A stretch of 64,000 bases of DNA from DASSUW01 sp963806395 (lineage in GTDB: Bacteria > Actinomycetota > Thermoleophilia > Solirubrobacterales > Solirubrobacteraceae), in NCBI GenBank assembly GCA_963806395.1, contig CAWDYI010000005.1:62001-126000 (forward strand), written 5' to 3'. A program made the position numbers and the translations under genes. The notes under the pieces are model-generated. The model was not told the DNA's origin. It searched no databases and was given only the letters and a program-made list of their open reading frames with translations. Below are positions 18,498 to 28,333 of this stretch, in pieces. Position 1 is the stretch's first letter. Each line of letters begins with the position of its first letter.

Positions 18498-18857
18498 ATG
18501 CCGACCTGGCTGATCATCGTCATCGTCGTACTCGCGCTGCTCGCGATCGGTGGCGCGTTCGCGCGTGCCGCCCAGCTGAGGCGCTCGCGGCCCGCTTTCG
18601 ACATCTCGCTCGAGCACGTCAACCGCGACCTCGCGGCGGCTGCCGCGGAGGACCGCGGCTGGGACCGCGACACGCTCGAGGACGCCGCGCGCCGCATCTA
18701 CGCCGCCGAGCGTGGCGGCGAGCCCTCCAGCATGCAGCTCGTCGAGGTCCTCGACCGGCCCGGCACCGACCAGGACCAGGCGGTCTTCCGCTGCGGCAAC
18801 GAGCTGCTGACGCTCGGACGCCGCGACGGCGAGTGGGTCCACGAATCCCTCAGCTAG
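18498..18857 (+). CDS. Small membrane-anchored hypothetical protein
   Basis: 119 residues. The N-terminus is one hydrophobic segment (TWLIIVIVVLALLAIGGAF, residues 3-21) followed by basic residues, so it is probably a single-pass protein with a cytoplasmic domain. The soluble part is acidic and helical and ends in a short strand-rich tail. No family is recognised. It starts 10 bases after the sigma factor stop and is probably cotranscribed with it. Its end overlaps the convergent VOC gene by 4 nt at CTAG. Confidence 0.7.
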   Translation: MPTWLIIVIVVLALLAIGGAFARAAQLRRSRPAFDISLEHVNRDLAAAAAEDRGWDRDTLEDAARRIYAAERGGEPSSMQLVEVLDRPGTDQDQAVFRCGNELLTLGRRDGEWVHESLS

Positions 18858-19579
18858 CCGGCAACTAGCTTCACGCGATTGCCGGAGGGATCGCTGACGG
18901 TCCCCTCCTTGGCACCGGGCACGGCCATCTCGAACCACTCGAGGCCGCGCGAGCCCGGCGGAGGCGCGGGCAGGCCGGTGCCGCCCCACGTGTTCACGCC
19001 GACGTGGTGGTGATAGCCGTCGCGCGACAGGAACAGCGCGCCCGGGTAGCTGCGGACGGTGACGTCGAGTCCGAGGTCGCCGTTGTAGAACGCCTCCGCC
19101 TCGCCGATGTCGGCCACCCGCAGGTGCACGTGGCCGACCCGCGTCGCCGCGGGCATCCCGGGGTCGTCGCCGGCGGGGAGATCGCGCATCAGCGCGCCGA
19201 GGTCCAGCGCCTCGGTTCCCATCCGCAGCTCGCCGTCCGGGCCGTACTCCCACTCCTCGCGCGGGCGGTCGCGGTAGATCTCGATCCCGTTGCCCTCGAA
19301 GTCGCGCAGGTACACGGCCTCGCTGACGTAGTGGTCGGCTGTGCCTTCCAGGCGTGCGCCGGACGCGGTGATCCGCCGCACGGCGCGCGCGAGCTCGGCG
19401 CGGTCCGGCACGAGCAGCGCGAAGTGGAAGAGCCCGGTGCTGCGGCGCGGGGCCGGCGGGGCGCTCGGGTCCCCGATCAGCTCGAGCAGCGGCAGGTCGG
19501 CGCCGAGTCCGATCACCCGTTCGTAGAACGCGCGCGCCCCCTCGAGGTCGGCGACCCGGAGGGCGACGCGGCCGATCAT
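18854..19579 (-). CDS. VOC-family (glyoxalase/extradiol dioxygenase-like) protein
   Basis: 241 residues with two vicinal-oxygen-chelate modules. The first starts GRVALRVADLEGARAFYERV and includes FHFALLVPDR and NGIEIYRDRP; the second starts GHVHLRVADIGEAEAFYNGD with YHHHVGVNTWGG. His and Glu at the usual positions suggest a metal site. Members include catechol 2,3-dioxygenases, glyoxalases and fosfomycin-resistance enzymes; a catechol-type dioxygenase is the nearest pattern, but the substrate is unknown. Its ATG overlaps the stop of the LOG gene (ATGA), so they form an operon. Confidence 0.85.
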   Translation of the reverse strand: MIGRVALRVADLEGARAFYERVIGLGADLPLLELIGDPSAPPAPRRSTGLFHFALLVPDRAELARAVRRITASGARLEGTADHYVSEAVYLRDFEGNGIEIYRDRPREEWEYGPDGELRMGTEALDLGALMRDLPAGDDPGMPAATRVGHVHLRVADIGEAEAFYNGDLGLDVTVRSYPGALFLSRDGYHHHVGVNTWGGTGLPAPPPGSRGLEWFEMAVPGAKEGTVSDPSGNRVKLVAG

Positions 19580-20295
19580 GCCGCGCGCGGACGGCGGTGG
19601 TCGACGGCCTCGAGCATCTCGAGCACCTCGACCGCCTTGTCGCGCACCGCGAGCGCCTCGAGATCGGCCGGCCCGATGTTGCCCTCGGCCAGCACCGGAG
19701 CGCGCAGCCAGTCGACGAGCCCGGCCCAGTAGTCGCTGCCGACGAGCACGATCGGGAAGTAGCGGATCTTCTCGGTCTGGCGCAGCGTCGCCGCCTCGAA
19801 CAGCTCGTCGAGCGTCCCGAAGCCGCCCGGGAACACCACGAAGCCGCTCGCGTAGCGCACGAACATCACCTTGCGCGCGAAGAAGTAGTGGAAGTCGAGC
19901 GCGACGTCGACGTACTGGTTGACGCCCTGCTCGCCGGGCAGGTCGATCCCGAGACCGACGGACGGGACGCCGGCCTCACGCGCGCCGCGGTTCGCCGCCT
20001 CCATGATCCCCGGGCCGCCGCCGGTGATGATCGCGTAGCCGGCGTGGCCGAGCTCGCGCGCCATCTCGCGCGCCGCCTGGTAGCGCGGGTGGTCGGGCGG
20101 CGTGCGGGCCGAGCCGAAGAACGAGACCGCCTTGCCGATGTGGTCGAGCGTCCGGAACCCGGCCCGCAGCTCGTCCTGGATCCGCAGCACGCGCTGCGCG
20201 TCCGTGAGCTCGGACAGGATCGCCGTGGTCTCGGCTTCCAGCAGCTCCTCGTCGAGCGACGCGGGGTGCCGGGGCGGATGCGGATCATCGGCCAT
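19576..20295 (-). CDS. LOG-family (TIGR00730) Rossmann-fold nucleotide-processing protein
   Basis: 239 residues. The two diagnostic motifs are GGGPGIMEAANRGA and PGGFGTLDELFEA, those of Lonely Guy phosphoribohydrolases, which split nucleoside 5'-monophosphates into base and ribose 5-phosphate (cytokinin activation in plants; nucleotide homeostasis in bacteria). The N-terminal ~45 residues are acidic and helical, as in actinobacterial members. No lysine decarboxylase activity should be assumed despite old annotations. ATG at 20295 is preceded by GAGGG. It is divergent from the TetR gene with 21 bp between them. Confidence 0.9.
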   Translation of the reverse strand: MADDPHPPRHPASLDEELLEAETTAILSELTDAQRVLRIQDELRAGFRTLDHIGKAVSFFGSARTPPDHPRYQAAREMARELGHAGYAIITGGGPGIMEAANRGAREAGVPSVGLGIDLPGEQGVNQYVDVALDFHYFFARKVMFVRYASGFVVFPGGFGTLDELFEAATLRQTEKIRYFPIVLVGSDYWAGLVDWLRAPVLAEGNIGPADLEALAVRDKAVEVLEMLEAVDHRRPRAA

Positions 20296-20316
20296 CCCTC
20301 TAGCGTAGACCCACCG

Positions 20317-20914
20317 ATGGGCCAGCCCGCATACACCCGTCTGGACGTCGACGAGCGGCGCCGCCAGCTGCTCGAGCTCGGCGCGGGGCTGTTCGCACGG
20401 CACGCGTACGACGAGCTGTCGATGGCGAAGATCGCGCGCGAGGCGGGGATCTCGAAGGCCCTGCTCTACCACTACTTCCCGTCCAAGCAGGCCTACTTCG
20501 CGGCGACGCTCGAGCAGGCTGCCGCCGAGCTCGCGCAGGCGACCCAGCCCGACGGCGACCTGCCGCCGGTCGAGCAGCTCGCGGCCAGCCTCGACGCGTA
20601 TCTCGGCTGGGTCGAGCGCAATGCCGGCGCGTACGCGAAGCTGATCCCGAGCGTCGGCGCCGTGCCCGAGGTGCGCGAGCTGGTCGAGCGCGTCCGCAGT
20701 CAGACGGCCGAGCGGATCCTCGCCGGCGATCGCGCCCGAGGGCCCGCCGAGCCCGCCGCTGCGCGCCGCCGTGCGCGGCTGGCTGTGGTTCATGGACGGC
20801 GCGGTGCTCGACTGGCTCGAGCACCGCGACATCGACCGCGCGCGGCTGCACGGCCTGCTGCTCGGCACGCTGCTCGGCGCGGTGACCGCGGCCGGCGAGC
20901 CGCTCACGGGCTGA
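20317..20914 (+). CDS. TetR/AcrR-family transcriptional regulator, one frameshift
   Basis: About 198 residues when one extra base is ignored. ATG 20317 leads into a classical N-terminal HTH: ERRRQLLELGAGLFARHAYD, then SMAKIAREAGISKALLYHYF. The first frame runs well to ...AERILAG near 20727, then turns into Arg/Ala-rich noise; shifting one base gives PEGPPSPPLRAAVRGWLWFM and LEHRDIDRARLHGLLLG, a normal TetR C-terminal domain ending TGA at 20912-20914. It may control the divergent LOG-VOC pair. Its end overlaps the convergent phosphatase gene by 11 nt. Confidence 0.85.
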
Positions 20915-22550
20915 CGCGCAGCACGACGATCGCGCGGTCGTCGCGGCTGTCCTCCTCGAACGCCGCCACGGTCTCGTCGAGCGCGGCCGCGACCGCCTCG
21001 GCGGAGCCGCCCGCGGCTGCCTGGAGCGCCGCGTGCAGCCGCTCCTCGCCGAAGTGCTCGCCGGACTCCTCGCGCGCGTCGATCACGCCGTCGGTGTAGA
21101 TCACGAGCGTGTCGCCCGGGGCGAGAGCGAGCGTCGCCGGCTCGAGCAGGGGCTCGGCCTCGACGCCGAGCAGCGTGCCGCGCACGACGACCTCCTCGAC
21201 CGTGCCGCCGGCGCGCGCGAGCAGCGGATAGGGATGGCCGCCGGAGGCCAGGCGAGCATCGAACCCGCCGCCCTCGCGGTGCTCGAGCGTCGCGCAGCCG
21301 ACCGTGCAGAACGCCGAGTCCGCCGACTGCCGGCGCAGCGCCTCGTTGAGGAACCGCAGCATGTCCTCGGGGCGCTCGTCGCGCAGCGCGATCGCCCGCA
21401 GCGTGTGGCGCGCGAGGCCGGTCAGCACGGCGGCGGCGGTGCCCTTGCCGGCGACGTCGCCGACCGCGACCAGCCAGCGGCCGGGCGAGATGTCGAAGCA
21501 GTCGTAGAAGTCGCCGCCGACGGCGCCGCCGTCGGCGATCGAGTGGTAGCGGACGGCGACCTCGAGCCCGGGCACGTCGGCGAGCCGCTCCGGCAGCAGC
21601 CCGGCCTGGAGGGTGCGCGCGACGTACGCGCGCTCCTCGTACAGCCGCGCGCGCTCGAGCGCGTGGGCGGCCTGGTCGGCGAGCGACGCGAGGAACGCCC
21701 GGTCGGCGGCCATGAACCGCCGCGCATCCGTGTTGCAGAGCACGAGCGCGCCGGTGACGGTGCCGCCGAAGCTCAGCGGCACGACGACCATCGCCTGGAA
21801 GATGCCCGTGATCCCGCTGCGCAGCTCGGCGTAGTGCTCCCAGTCGTCGAGCGTCTCCAGGTACACCGGCTCGCCCGTGCGCAGCACGTCGCAGACCGGG
21901 GAATCGAGGCGCATGTGGAACCGCCGCCACGGCGCCATCTCGGTGTCGTCGAACCCGCGGTCGTGGGCCATCTGGACCTCGTCGCCGTCGCGGAAGGCGA
22001 GCGCGCCGGCGGCCGCGAAGAACGCCTCGAGCGCCTGGCCCACCACCACCTCGCCGACCTCCTCCGCCGAGCTGGCCGCGGACAGCGCGGCGGTCGCGCG
22101 CTGCAGGCGCGCGGTGCGGTCGGCCGACAACTCCGCCTCGCGCCGCGCCTCGCGCTCGCGCGCGAGCAGGAGCTCGCGCTCGCGGTCCGCGGCGCGGCGC
22201 TCGGACAGGTCGATCACGACCGCCACGACGCGCAGCGGGTCGCGGTCGAGCGTCACGCCGCTGATCAGCACCGGCGCGCGGGTCCCGTCCGGCCGCACGT
22301 ACTCCTTCTCGTACGGAGCGACCCAGCCCTCGGCGGCCAGCCGCCGCGTCACCTGGTCGTCCTGCGCCGCCCATTCGGGGCCGGTGATCGCGCGCCAGCT
22401 CAGCTCGCCGGCCTCGAGCTCCTCACGCGTGCGGCCGACGATCGCCAGCCACGCGTCGTTGGACTCGAGGACACGGTCGTCGTCCGAGATGGTGACGCCG
22501 ACGACGTTGGCGTCGACGAGGCGGCGGAAGCGCCGCTCGTCCTCAGCGAT
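20904..22550 (-). CDS. PAS-GAF-PP2C (SpoIIE-type) serine phosphatase
   Basis: About 548 residues counted from an ATC at 22550; the first canonical start is GTG 22352, which would cut the PAS domain in half. PAS: RFRRLVDANVVGVTISDDDR through PYEKEYVRPDGT. A short coiled coil (RERELLLAREREARREAEL) leads to GAF (about 180-330) and the PP2C/SpoIIE domain with GGDFYDCF, AVGDVAGKG and DGVIDARE metal motifs. Such proteins dephosphorylate anti-anti-sigma factors in partner-switching stress responses. No RsbV/RsbW partner is near. Its 5' end overlaps the stop of upp. Confidence 0.88.
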   Translation of the reverse strand: MAEDERRFRRLVDANVVGVTISDDDRVLESNDAWLAIVGRTREELEAGELSWRAITGPEWAAQDDQVTRRLAAEGWVAPYEKEYVRPDGTRAPVLISGVTLDRDPLRVVAVVIDLSERRAADRERELLLAREREARREAELSADRTARLQRATAALSAASSAEEVGEVVVGQALEAFFAAAGALAFRDGDEVQMAHDRGFDDTEMAPWRRFHMRLDSPVCDVLRTGEPVYLETLDDWEHYAELRSGITGIFQAMVVVPLSFGGTVTGALVLCNTDARRFMAADRAFLASLADQAAHALERARLYEERAYVARTLQAGLLPERLADVPGLEVAVRYHSIADGGAVGGDFYDCFDISPGRWLVAVGDVAGKGTAAAVLTGLARHTLRAIALRDERPEDMLRFLNEALRRQSADSAFCTVGCATLEHREGGGFDARLASGGHPYPLLARAGGTVEEVVVRGTLLGVEAEPLLEPATLALAPGDTLVIYTDGVIDAREESGEHFGEERLHAALQAAAGGSAEAVAAALDETVAAFEEDSRDDRAIVVLRVSP

Positions 22551-23172
22551 CGGTTCCGAAGATGCGATCGCCCGCGTCTCCCAGACCGGGGCGGATATAG
22601 CCGTTGCCGTCGAGCTGGCGGTCCAGCGCGGCGGTGAGGATCGGGACCTCGGGATGCGTGCCGTGCAGCGCCTCGACGCCTTCGGGCGCCGCCACCAGGC
22701 AGACGAACGTCACACGCTGCGCCCCGGCTCGCTTCATCCGGGCGATCGCCTGGGTCGAGCTGCCGCCGGTGGCGAGCATCGGGTCGAGCACGAACACCTC
22801 GGCGTCCGCCACGCCGGAGGGGATGTTCTCGTAGTAGCCGACCGGCCGCAGCGCCTCCTCGTCGCGGTACATGCCGAGGTGCCCGACGCGCGCGTCGGGC
22901 ACGAGCCGCAGGAAGCCGTCGACCAGGCCGAGGCCCGCCCGCAGGATCGCCACGAGCACCACCTCGTCGGCCAGCCGCACGCCCTGCGCGCTCTCGAGCG
23001 GGGTCTGCAGCTCGTACTCGTCGTGCCGCAGCCCGCGCATCGCCTCGTACGCGAGGATCATCGCGGCGTCGTCGAGTGTCTGCCGGAACACGCCGTGCGG
23101 CGTCGTGTGGTCGCGCAGGATCGAGACCAGGCGGCGCAGCAACACATGGTCGACGACGGTCACACCCTCCAT
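22543..23172 (-). CDS. upp: Uracil phosphoribosyltransferase
   Basis: 209 residues, normal length. Upp makes UMP from uracil and PRPP. The N-terminal VVDHVLLRRLVSILRDHTTP, the flexible-loop segment RAGLGLVDGFLRLVPDARVG, MYRDEE, and the PRPP-binding FVLDPMLATGGS followed by the C-terminal DAGDRIFGTD are all canonical. ATG at 23172. It is divergent from the CYTH-cytidine deaminase gene with 38 bp between them, and so faces the nucleoside salvage operon whose phosphorylase would release its substrate, uracil. Confidence 0.97.
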   Translation of the reverse strand: MEGVTVVDHVLLRRLVSILRDHTTPHGVFRQTLDDAAMILAYEAMRGLRHDEYELQTPLESAQGVRLADEVVLVAILRAGLGLVDGFLRLVPDARVGHLGMYRDEEALRPVGYYENIPSGVADAEVFVLDPMLATGGSSTQAIARMKRAGAQRVTFVCLVAAPEGVEALHGTHPEVPILTAALDRQLDGNGYIRPGLGDAGDRIFGTDR

Positions 23173-23210
23173 GCCGGGGGAACGTACTACGTGTACTAGG
23201 CTCGCGGGCC

Positions 23211-24110
23211 GTGTCCGCTCCTCGCCGCAACGTCGAGCTGAAGGCGCTCGATCCGGATCCGGTGCGCTCTCTCGCCGTCTGCCGCGAGCTCGGAGCCGAG
23301 GACCATGGGCTGCTGCGCCAGCGCGACACGTACTTCCGTGCTCGCCAGGGCCGGCTCAAGTTGCGCGTCGAGGAGCCCGGCGGCGCGTTGCTGATCCAGT
23401 ACGACCGGCCGGATGCCGCGGAGGCGCGCGAGAGCCGCTACCGCCTCGCGCCGGTGCCGGATCCGGAGACGCTGCGCGCCTCGCTCGACGCCTCGCTCGG
23501 CACGCTGGTCGTCGTCGACAAGGAGCGTCACCTGCTGCTGTGGGACGGCGTGCGGATCCACCTCGACACGGTCGCCGGGCTCGGCTCGTTCGTCGAGCTG
23601 GAGGGCGTCGCGCCGCCGGAGTCCGACCTGTCGGCCGAGCGCGAGAAGATCGCCCACCTGCAGGACGCGCTCGGCATCGGCGAGGTGCTGACCGACTCGT
23701 ACTCCGACCGCCTGCTCGGCGCCGACGCGCTGATCGCAGCCGCGCGCGAGGCGATGGAACGCGCCCACGCGCCGTACTCGCGCTTCAAGGTCGGCGCCGC
23801 GCTGCGTGCCGACGACGGGTCGCTGCACGCGGGCGCGAACGTCGAGAACGCCGCGTATCCGCAGGGACAGTGTGCGGAGGCGTCGGCGATCGGCGTGCTC
23901 GTCGCGGCCGGCCGGACGCGGGTGCTGGAGGCGGCGGTGATCGCCGACGGCCCCGACGTGTGCGTCCCGTGCGGCGGCTGCCGGCAGCGGCTGCGCGAGT
24001 TCATGCCGCTCGACGGCCTCGTGCACCTGTGCTCGGCAGCGGGCGAGCGGCGCACGGTGACCCTGGAGGAGTTGCTGCCGATGTCGTTCGGACCGGAGTT
24101 CCTGCCGTGA
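23211..24110 (+). CDS. CYTH domain-cytidine deaminase fusion protein
   Basis: 299 residues from GTG 23211. Residues 1-165 form a CYTH (CyaB/thiamine triphosphatase) domain: NVELKALDPDP, RDTYFRARQGRLKLRVEE, LIQYDRPDAAEARESRYR and FVELEGV are its tunnel-lining charged strands. Residues ~168-299 are a complete cytidine deaminase with APYSRFKVGAAL, NVENAAYPQGQCAEASAI and PCGGCRQRL carrying the Glu and three Cys zinc ligands. The first part would cleave a nucleoside- or thiamine-type triphosphate; the second turns cytidine into uridine. It leads a salvage operon and overlaps the phosphorylase gene by 4 nt. Nothing suggests a sequencing join: the frame is unbroken. Confidence 0.9.
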   Translation: MSAPRRNVELKALDPDPVRSLAVCRELGAEDHGLLRQRDTYFRARQGRLKLRVEEPGGALLIQYDRPDAAEARESRYRLAPVPDPETLRASLDASLGTLVVVDKERHLLLWDGVRIHLDTVAGLGSFVELEGVAPPESDLSAEREKIAHLQDALGIGEVLTDSYSDRLLGADALIAAAREAMERAHAPYSRFKVGAALRADDGSLHAGANVENAAYPQGQCAEASAIGVLVAAGRTRVLEAAVIADGPDVCVPCGGCRQRLREFMPLDGLVHLCSAAGERRTVTLEELLPMSFGPEFLP

Positions 24111-24921
24111 GCGAGACCGCGGCCGCCGCAGTCATCGCCGAGCGCGCGAGCGGATTCGAGCCGCGGCTCGGGATCATCCTCGGCTCCGGCCTCGGCGCCG
24201 TGGCGGAGGCGCTCGAAGACGCCGTCACGATCCCCTACGGCGACCTGCCCGGATTCCCGCAGCCGGGGATCGCCGGCCACGCCGGGACGCTTGCGCTCGG
24301 CACCCTGTCCGGGCTGCCGGTCGCCGTCATGCAGGGACGCCGGCACGTCTACGAGGGCGGCGACCCGGGCGCCATGCGGGTGCCGGTGCGGACGCTCAAG
24401 CGGTGCGGCGCGGACGCGCTGCTGGCGACCAACGCCGCAGGTTCGCTGCGCGAGGACGTCGGCCCGGGATCGCTGATGGCGATCGCCGACCACATCAACA
24501 TGCTCGGCGTCAACCCGCTCACCGGCCCGAACGACGAAGCCGTCGGGCCGCGCTTCCCGAGCCTGCGCGATGCCTACGACCCCGACCTGCGCCGTGTGCT
24601 GGCGGCCGCCGCCGGCGCGCTCGGCATCCCGCTCGCTCAGGGCGTCTACCTGGCGACGGCCGGGCCGAGCTTCGAGACGCCGGCCGAGATCCGGGCGTTC
24701 CGCACGCTCGGCGCCGACGCCGTCGGCATGTCGACCGTGCCCGAGGTGATCCTCGCCCGCCACGCCGGCCTGCGGGTCGCGGCGGTGTCGGCGATCACCA
24801 ACCTCGCCGAGGGGATGGGCGGCGACGCGCTCTCGCATGAGCAGACGCTGCACTTCGCCAACCAGGCCGCCGTCGATCTCACGCGCCTGATCAGGGCGTT
24901 CTGCCAGGAGCTCGCCTCGTA

Positions 24922-24922
<1 letters not shown>
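24107..24922 (+). CDS. Purine-nucleoside phosphorylase
   Basis: 271 residues from GTG 24107 (GTGA overlap). The trimeric PNP family motifs are LGIILGSGLG (phosphate site), GIAGHAGTL, GRRHVYEG, ATNAAGSL and the purine-site region AVGMSTVPEVILARHAGL plus SAITNLAEG. It splits (deoxy)inosine or guanosine to the base and (deoxy)ribose 1-phosphate in the cytoplasm. The stop overlaps the next gene, so it is translationally coupled to the pyrimidine phosphorylase. Methylthioadenosine phosphorylases are related, but the operon favours purine nucleosides. Confidence 0.94.
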
Positions 24923-26225
<1,303 letters not shown>

Positions 26226-26229
<4 letters not shown>

Positions 26230-27215
26230 TCCCGAAGGCCGAGCTGCACGTCCACCTCGAGGGCACGGCGCCCCCGGCGCTGATCCGGCGACTCGCCGAC
26301 CGCAACGGCATGGCCGTACCCGAAGGTGTGTTCGCGACCGAGGACCAGTTCGCGTGGACCGACTTCCTGCACTTCCTGCGGACATACGACCTCGCCGCGA
26401 CCACGATCCGCACGCCCGAGGACTACCGCGACGTGACGTTCGAGTACCTGTCGGGATGCGCGGCGGAGGGTGCGCTGTACGTGGAGATGATCGCCTCGCC
26501 GGATCACGCGGCCGCGGTCGGGCTGTCCGACGCCGACCACTACGCGGGCATCGCCCAGGGGATCGACGACGCGCGCGCGGCCCACGGCATCGAGGGGCGG
26601 ATCGTGATCGCGGCCGTGCGCAATCTCGGCGTCGAGGCGGCGGTGGCGATCGCACGCCGACATGCCGAGGACCGGCACCAGTACGTGGTCGGCTTCAACC
26701 TCGTCGGCGACGAGGCCGCCTGGCCGGCGGACCGGTTCTCCGACGCATACGAGATCGCCGCCGGCTCCGGACTCGGCTGCACCATCCACGCCGGCGAGCA
26801 CGCTGGGCCGGAGTCCGTGCGGGCGGCGCTCGAGCTGCCGATCACGCGCATCTCGCACGGCGTGCGGGCTGTCGAGGACCCCGCGCTGGTCGCCGAACTC
26901 GCCGATCGCGGCATCGTGCTGGAGGTGTGTCCGAGCTCGAACGTGGCGCTCGGCCTCTTCCCGACCTACGAGGACCATCCACTCGGTGCGCTCCGGGAGG
27001 CCGGGGTGCGCGTCACCCTCGGCTCGGACGATCCGCCCTATTTCGGATGTAGTATCGGCTCAGAGTATGCCGTTGCGCATGAGCGCATCGGTTTTGAGGA
27101 GGGACAGTTGAACGACGTGACGCGGATCGCCGTTGAGGCGGCTTTTGCGGAGGATGCGGTGAAGGCCGCCCTCTTCGCGAGGCTGGATTTCCCCAACGGC
27201 CGCGCAAGCGTTTAG
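26226..27215 (+). CDS. add: Adenosine deaminase
   Basis: 329 residues from GTG 26226 (GTGA overlap). Zinc-site and catalytic motifs: KAELHVHLEGT, HAGE, SHGVR and GSDDPPYFG. It converts adenosine or deoxyadenosine to inosine, which the upstream PNP can cleave. The last 60 codons are noticeably less GC-rich than the rest, with third-position A/T, but the reading frame and family alignment continue to the end. It is the last enzyme before the transporter genes; 43 bp separate it from the lipoprotein gene. Confidence 0.95.
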
Positions 27216-27258
27216 GCTGCCGCCGCCTCAGGGACCCTTTACGTCTGGAGGACACGCA

Positions 27259-28311
27259 GTGCCAAAGCGCAGCCTTGCCGCCATCCTGTTCGCGGCTTTC
27301 GTGCTGGTCTTGGGAGTAGTCGCCGCGGGGTGCGGTGACGACGAGCCCGCTGAGTCGGGCGCGGACAACACGACCCAGACCGAAGAGAAGAAGCCGATCA
27401 AGGTCGGCCTCGTCACCGACATCGGCGGACTCAACGATCGATCGTTCAACCAGCTCGCCAACGACGGGCTCGAGCGCGCGAAGTCCGAGCTCGGCGTCGA
27501 GGGCAGGGTGCTGACGTCCGAGTCAGACGCGGACTACGTCCCGAACCTCTCCACGCTCGCCCAGCAGAAGTTCGACCTCGTGATCGGCGTCGGATTCCTC
27601 ATGTCCGACTCCATCAACACGGTGGCGACGAAGTTCCCGGACACGAACTTCGCGATCATCGACTTCCCGCAGGGCGGCCTGAAGGACAAGCCGGCCAACG
27701 TCCGCGGCCTCCTGTTCAAGGAGAACGAGGCGGGCTACCTCGCCGGCTACCTCGCGGCGCTCGTGGTCAAGGACAAGGGCGGCGACCAGGTGATCTCGTC
27801 GGTGGGCGGCCAGAAGATCCCGCCGGTCGACGGCTACATCGCCGGCTACCAGGCGGCGGCCAAGGAGGTCACCGCGGACATGAAGACGCTCAACGACTAC
27901 TCCCAGGACTTCGTCGATCAGGCGAAGTGCAAGGAGATCGCGCTCAACCACATCGCTGAGGGCGCGCAGGTCGTCTTCCAGGTCGCGGGCCAGTGCGGGC
28001 TCGGCGCGCTCGACGCAGCGAAGGAGAAGGGCGTGCTCGGGATCGGCGTCGACGCCGACCAGGGCTACCTCGGCGACCACATGCTGACCTCGGCGCAGAA
28101 GAAGGTCGACGTCGCGGTGTTCGATACCGCCAAGGCCGTCCAGGACGGCTCGTACAAGGGCGGCGAGGACCAGATCTTCGACCTCAAGTCCGAAGGCGTC
28201 GGGCTGGGCAAGCTCAACGCCGAGGGCGAGAAGTTCGCCGACCAGATCGAGGAGATCAAGCAGCAGATCATCTCGGGCGAGATCACCGACATCCCGGCGG
28301 AGGTGAAGTAG
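27259..28311 (+). CDS. BMP-family nucleoside-binding lipoprotein
   Basis: 350 residues from GTG 27259, with GGAGGA at the right distance. A signal peptide ends in a lipobox (VVAAGC, Cys25), followed by an acidic tether and the Med/BMP/TmpC domain: KVGLVTDIGGLNDRSFNQLA, LLFKENEAGYLAGYLAAL and VFQVAGQCGLGALDAAKEKG. These are binding proteins for nucleosides in ABC uptake systems such as Bacillus NupN. It heads the transporter genes and directly follows five salvage genes, which supports nucleoside as ligand. Confidence 0.94.
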   Translation: MPKRSLAAILFAAFVLVLGVVAAGCGDDEPAESGADNTTQTEEKKPIKVGLVTDIGGLNDRSFNQLANDGLERAKSELGVEGRVLTSESDADYVPNLSTLAQQKFDLVIGVGFLMSDSINTVATKFPDTNFAIIDFPQGGLKDKPANVRGLLFKENEAGYLAGYLAALVVKDKGGDQVISSVGGQKIPPVDGYIAGYQAAAKEVTADMKTLNDYSQDFVDQAKCKEIALNHIAEGAQVVFQVAGQCGLGALDAAKEKGVLGIGVDADQGYLGDHMLTSAQKKVDVAVFDTAKAVQDGSYKGGEDQIFDLKSEGVGLGKLNAEGEKFADQIEEIKQQIISGEITDIPAEVK

Positions 28312-28333
28312 CCCGGAAACGGACATCAAGCCG

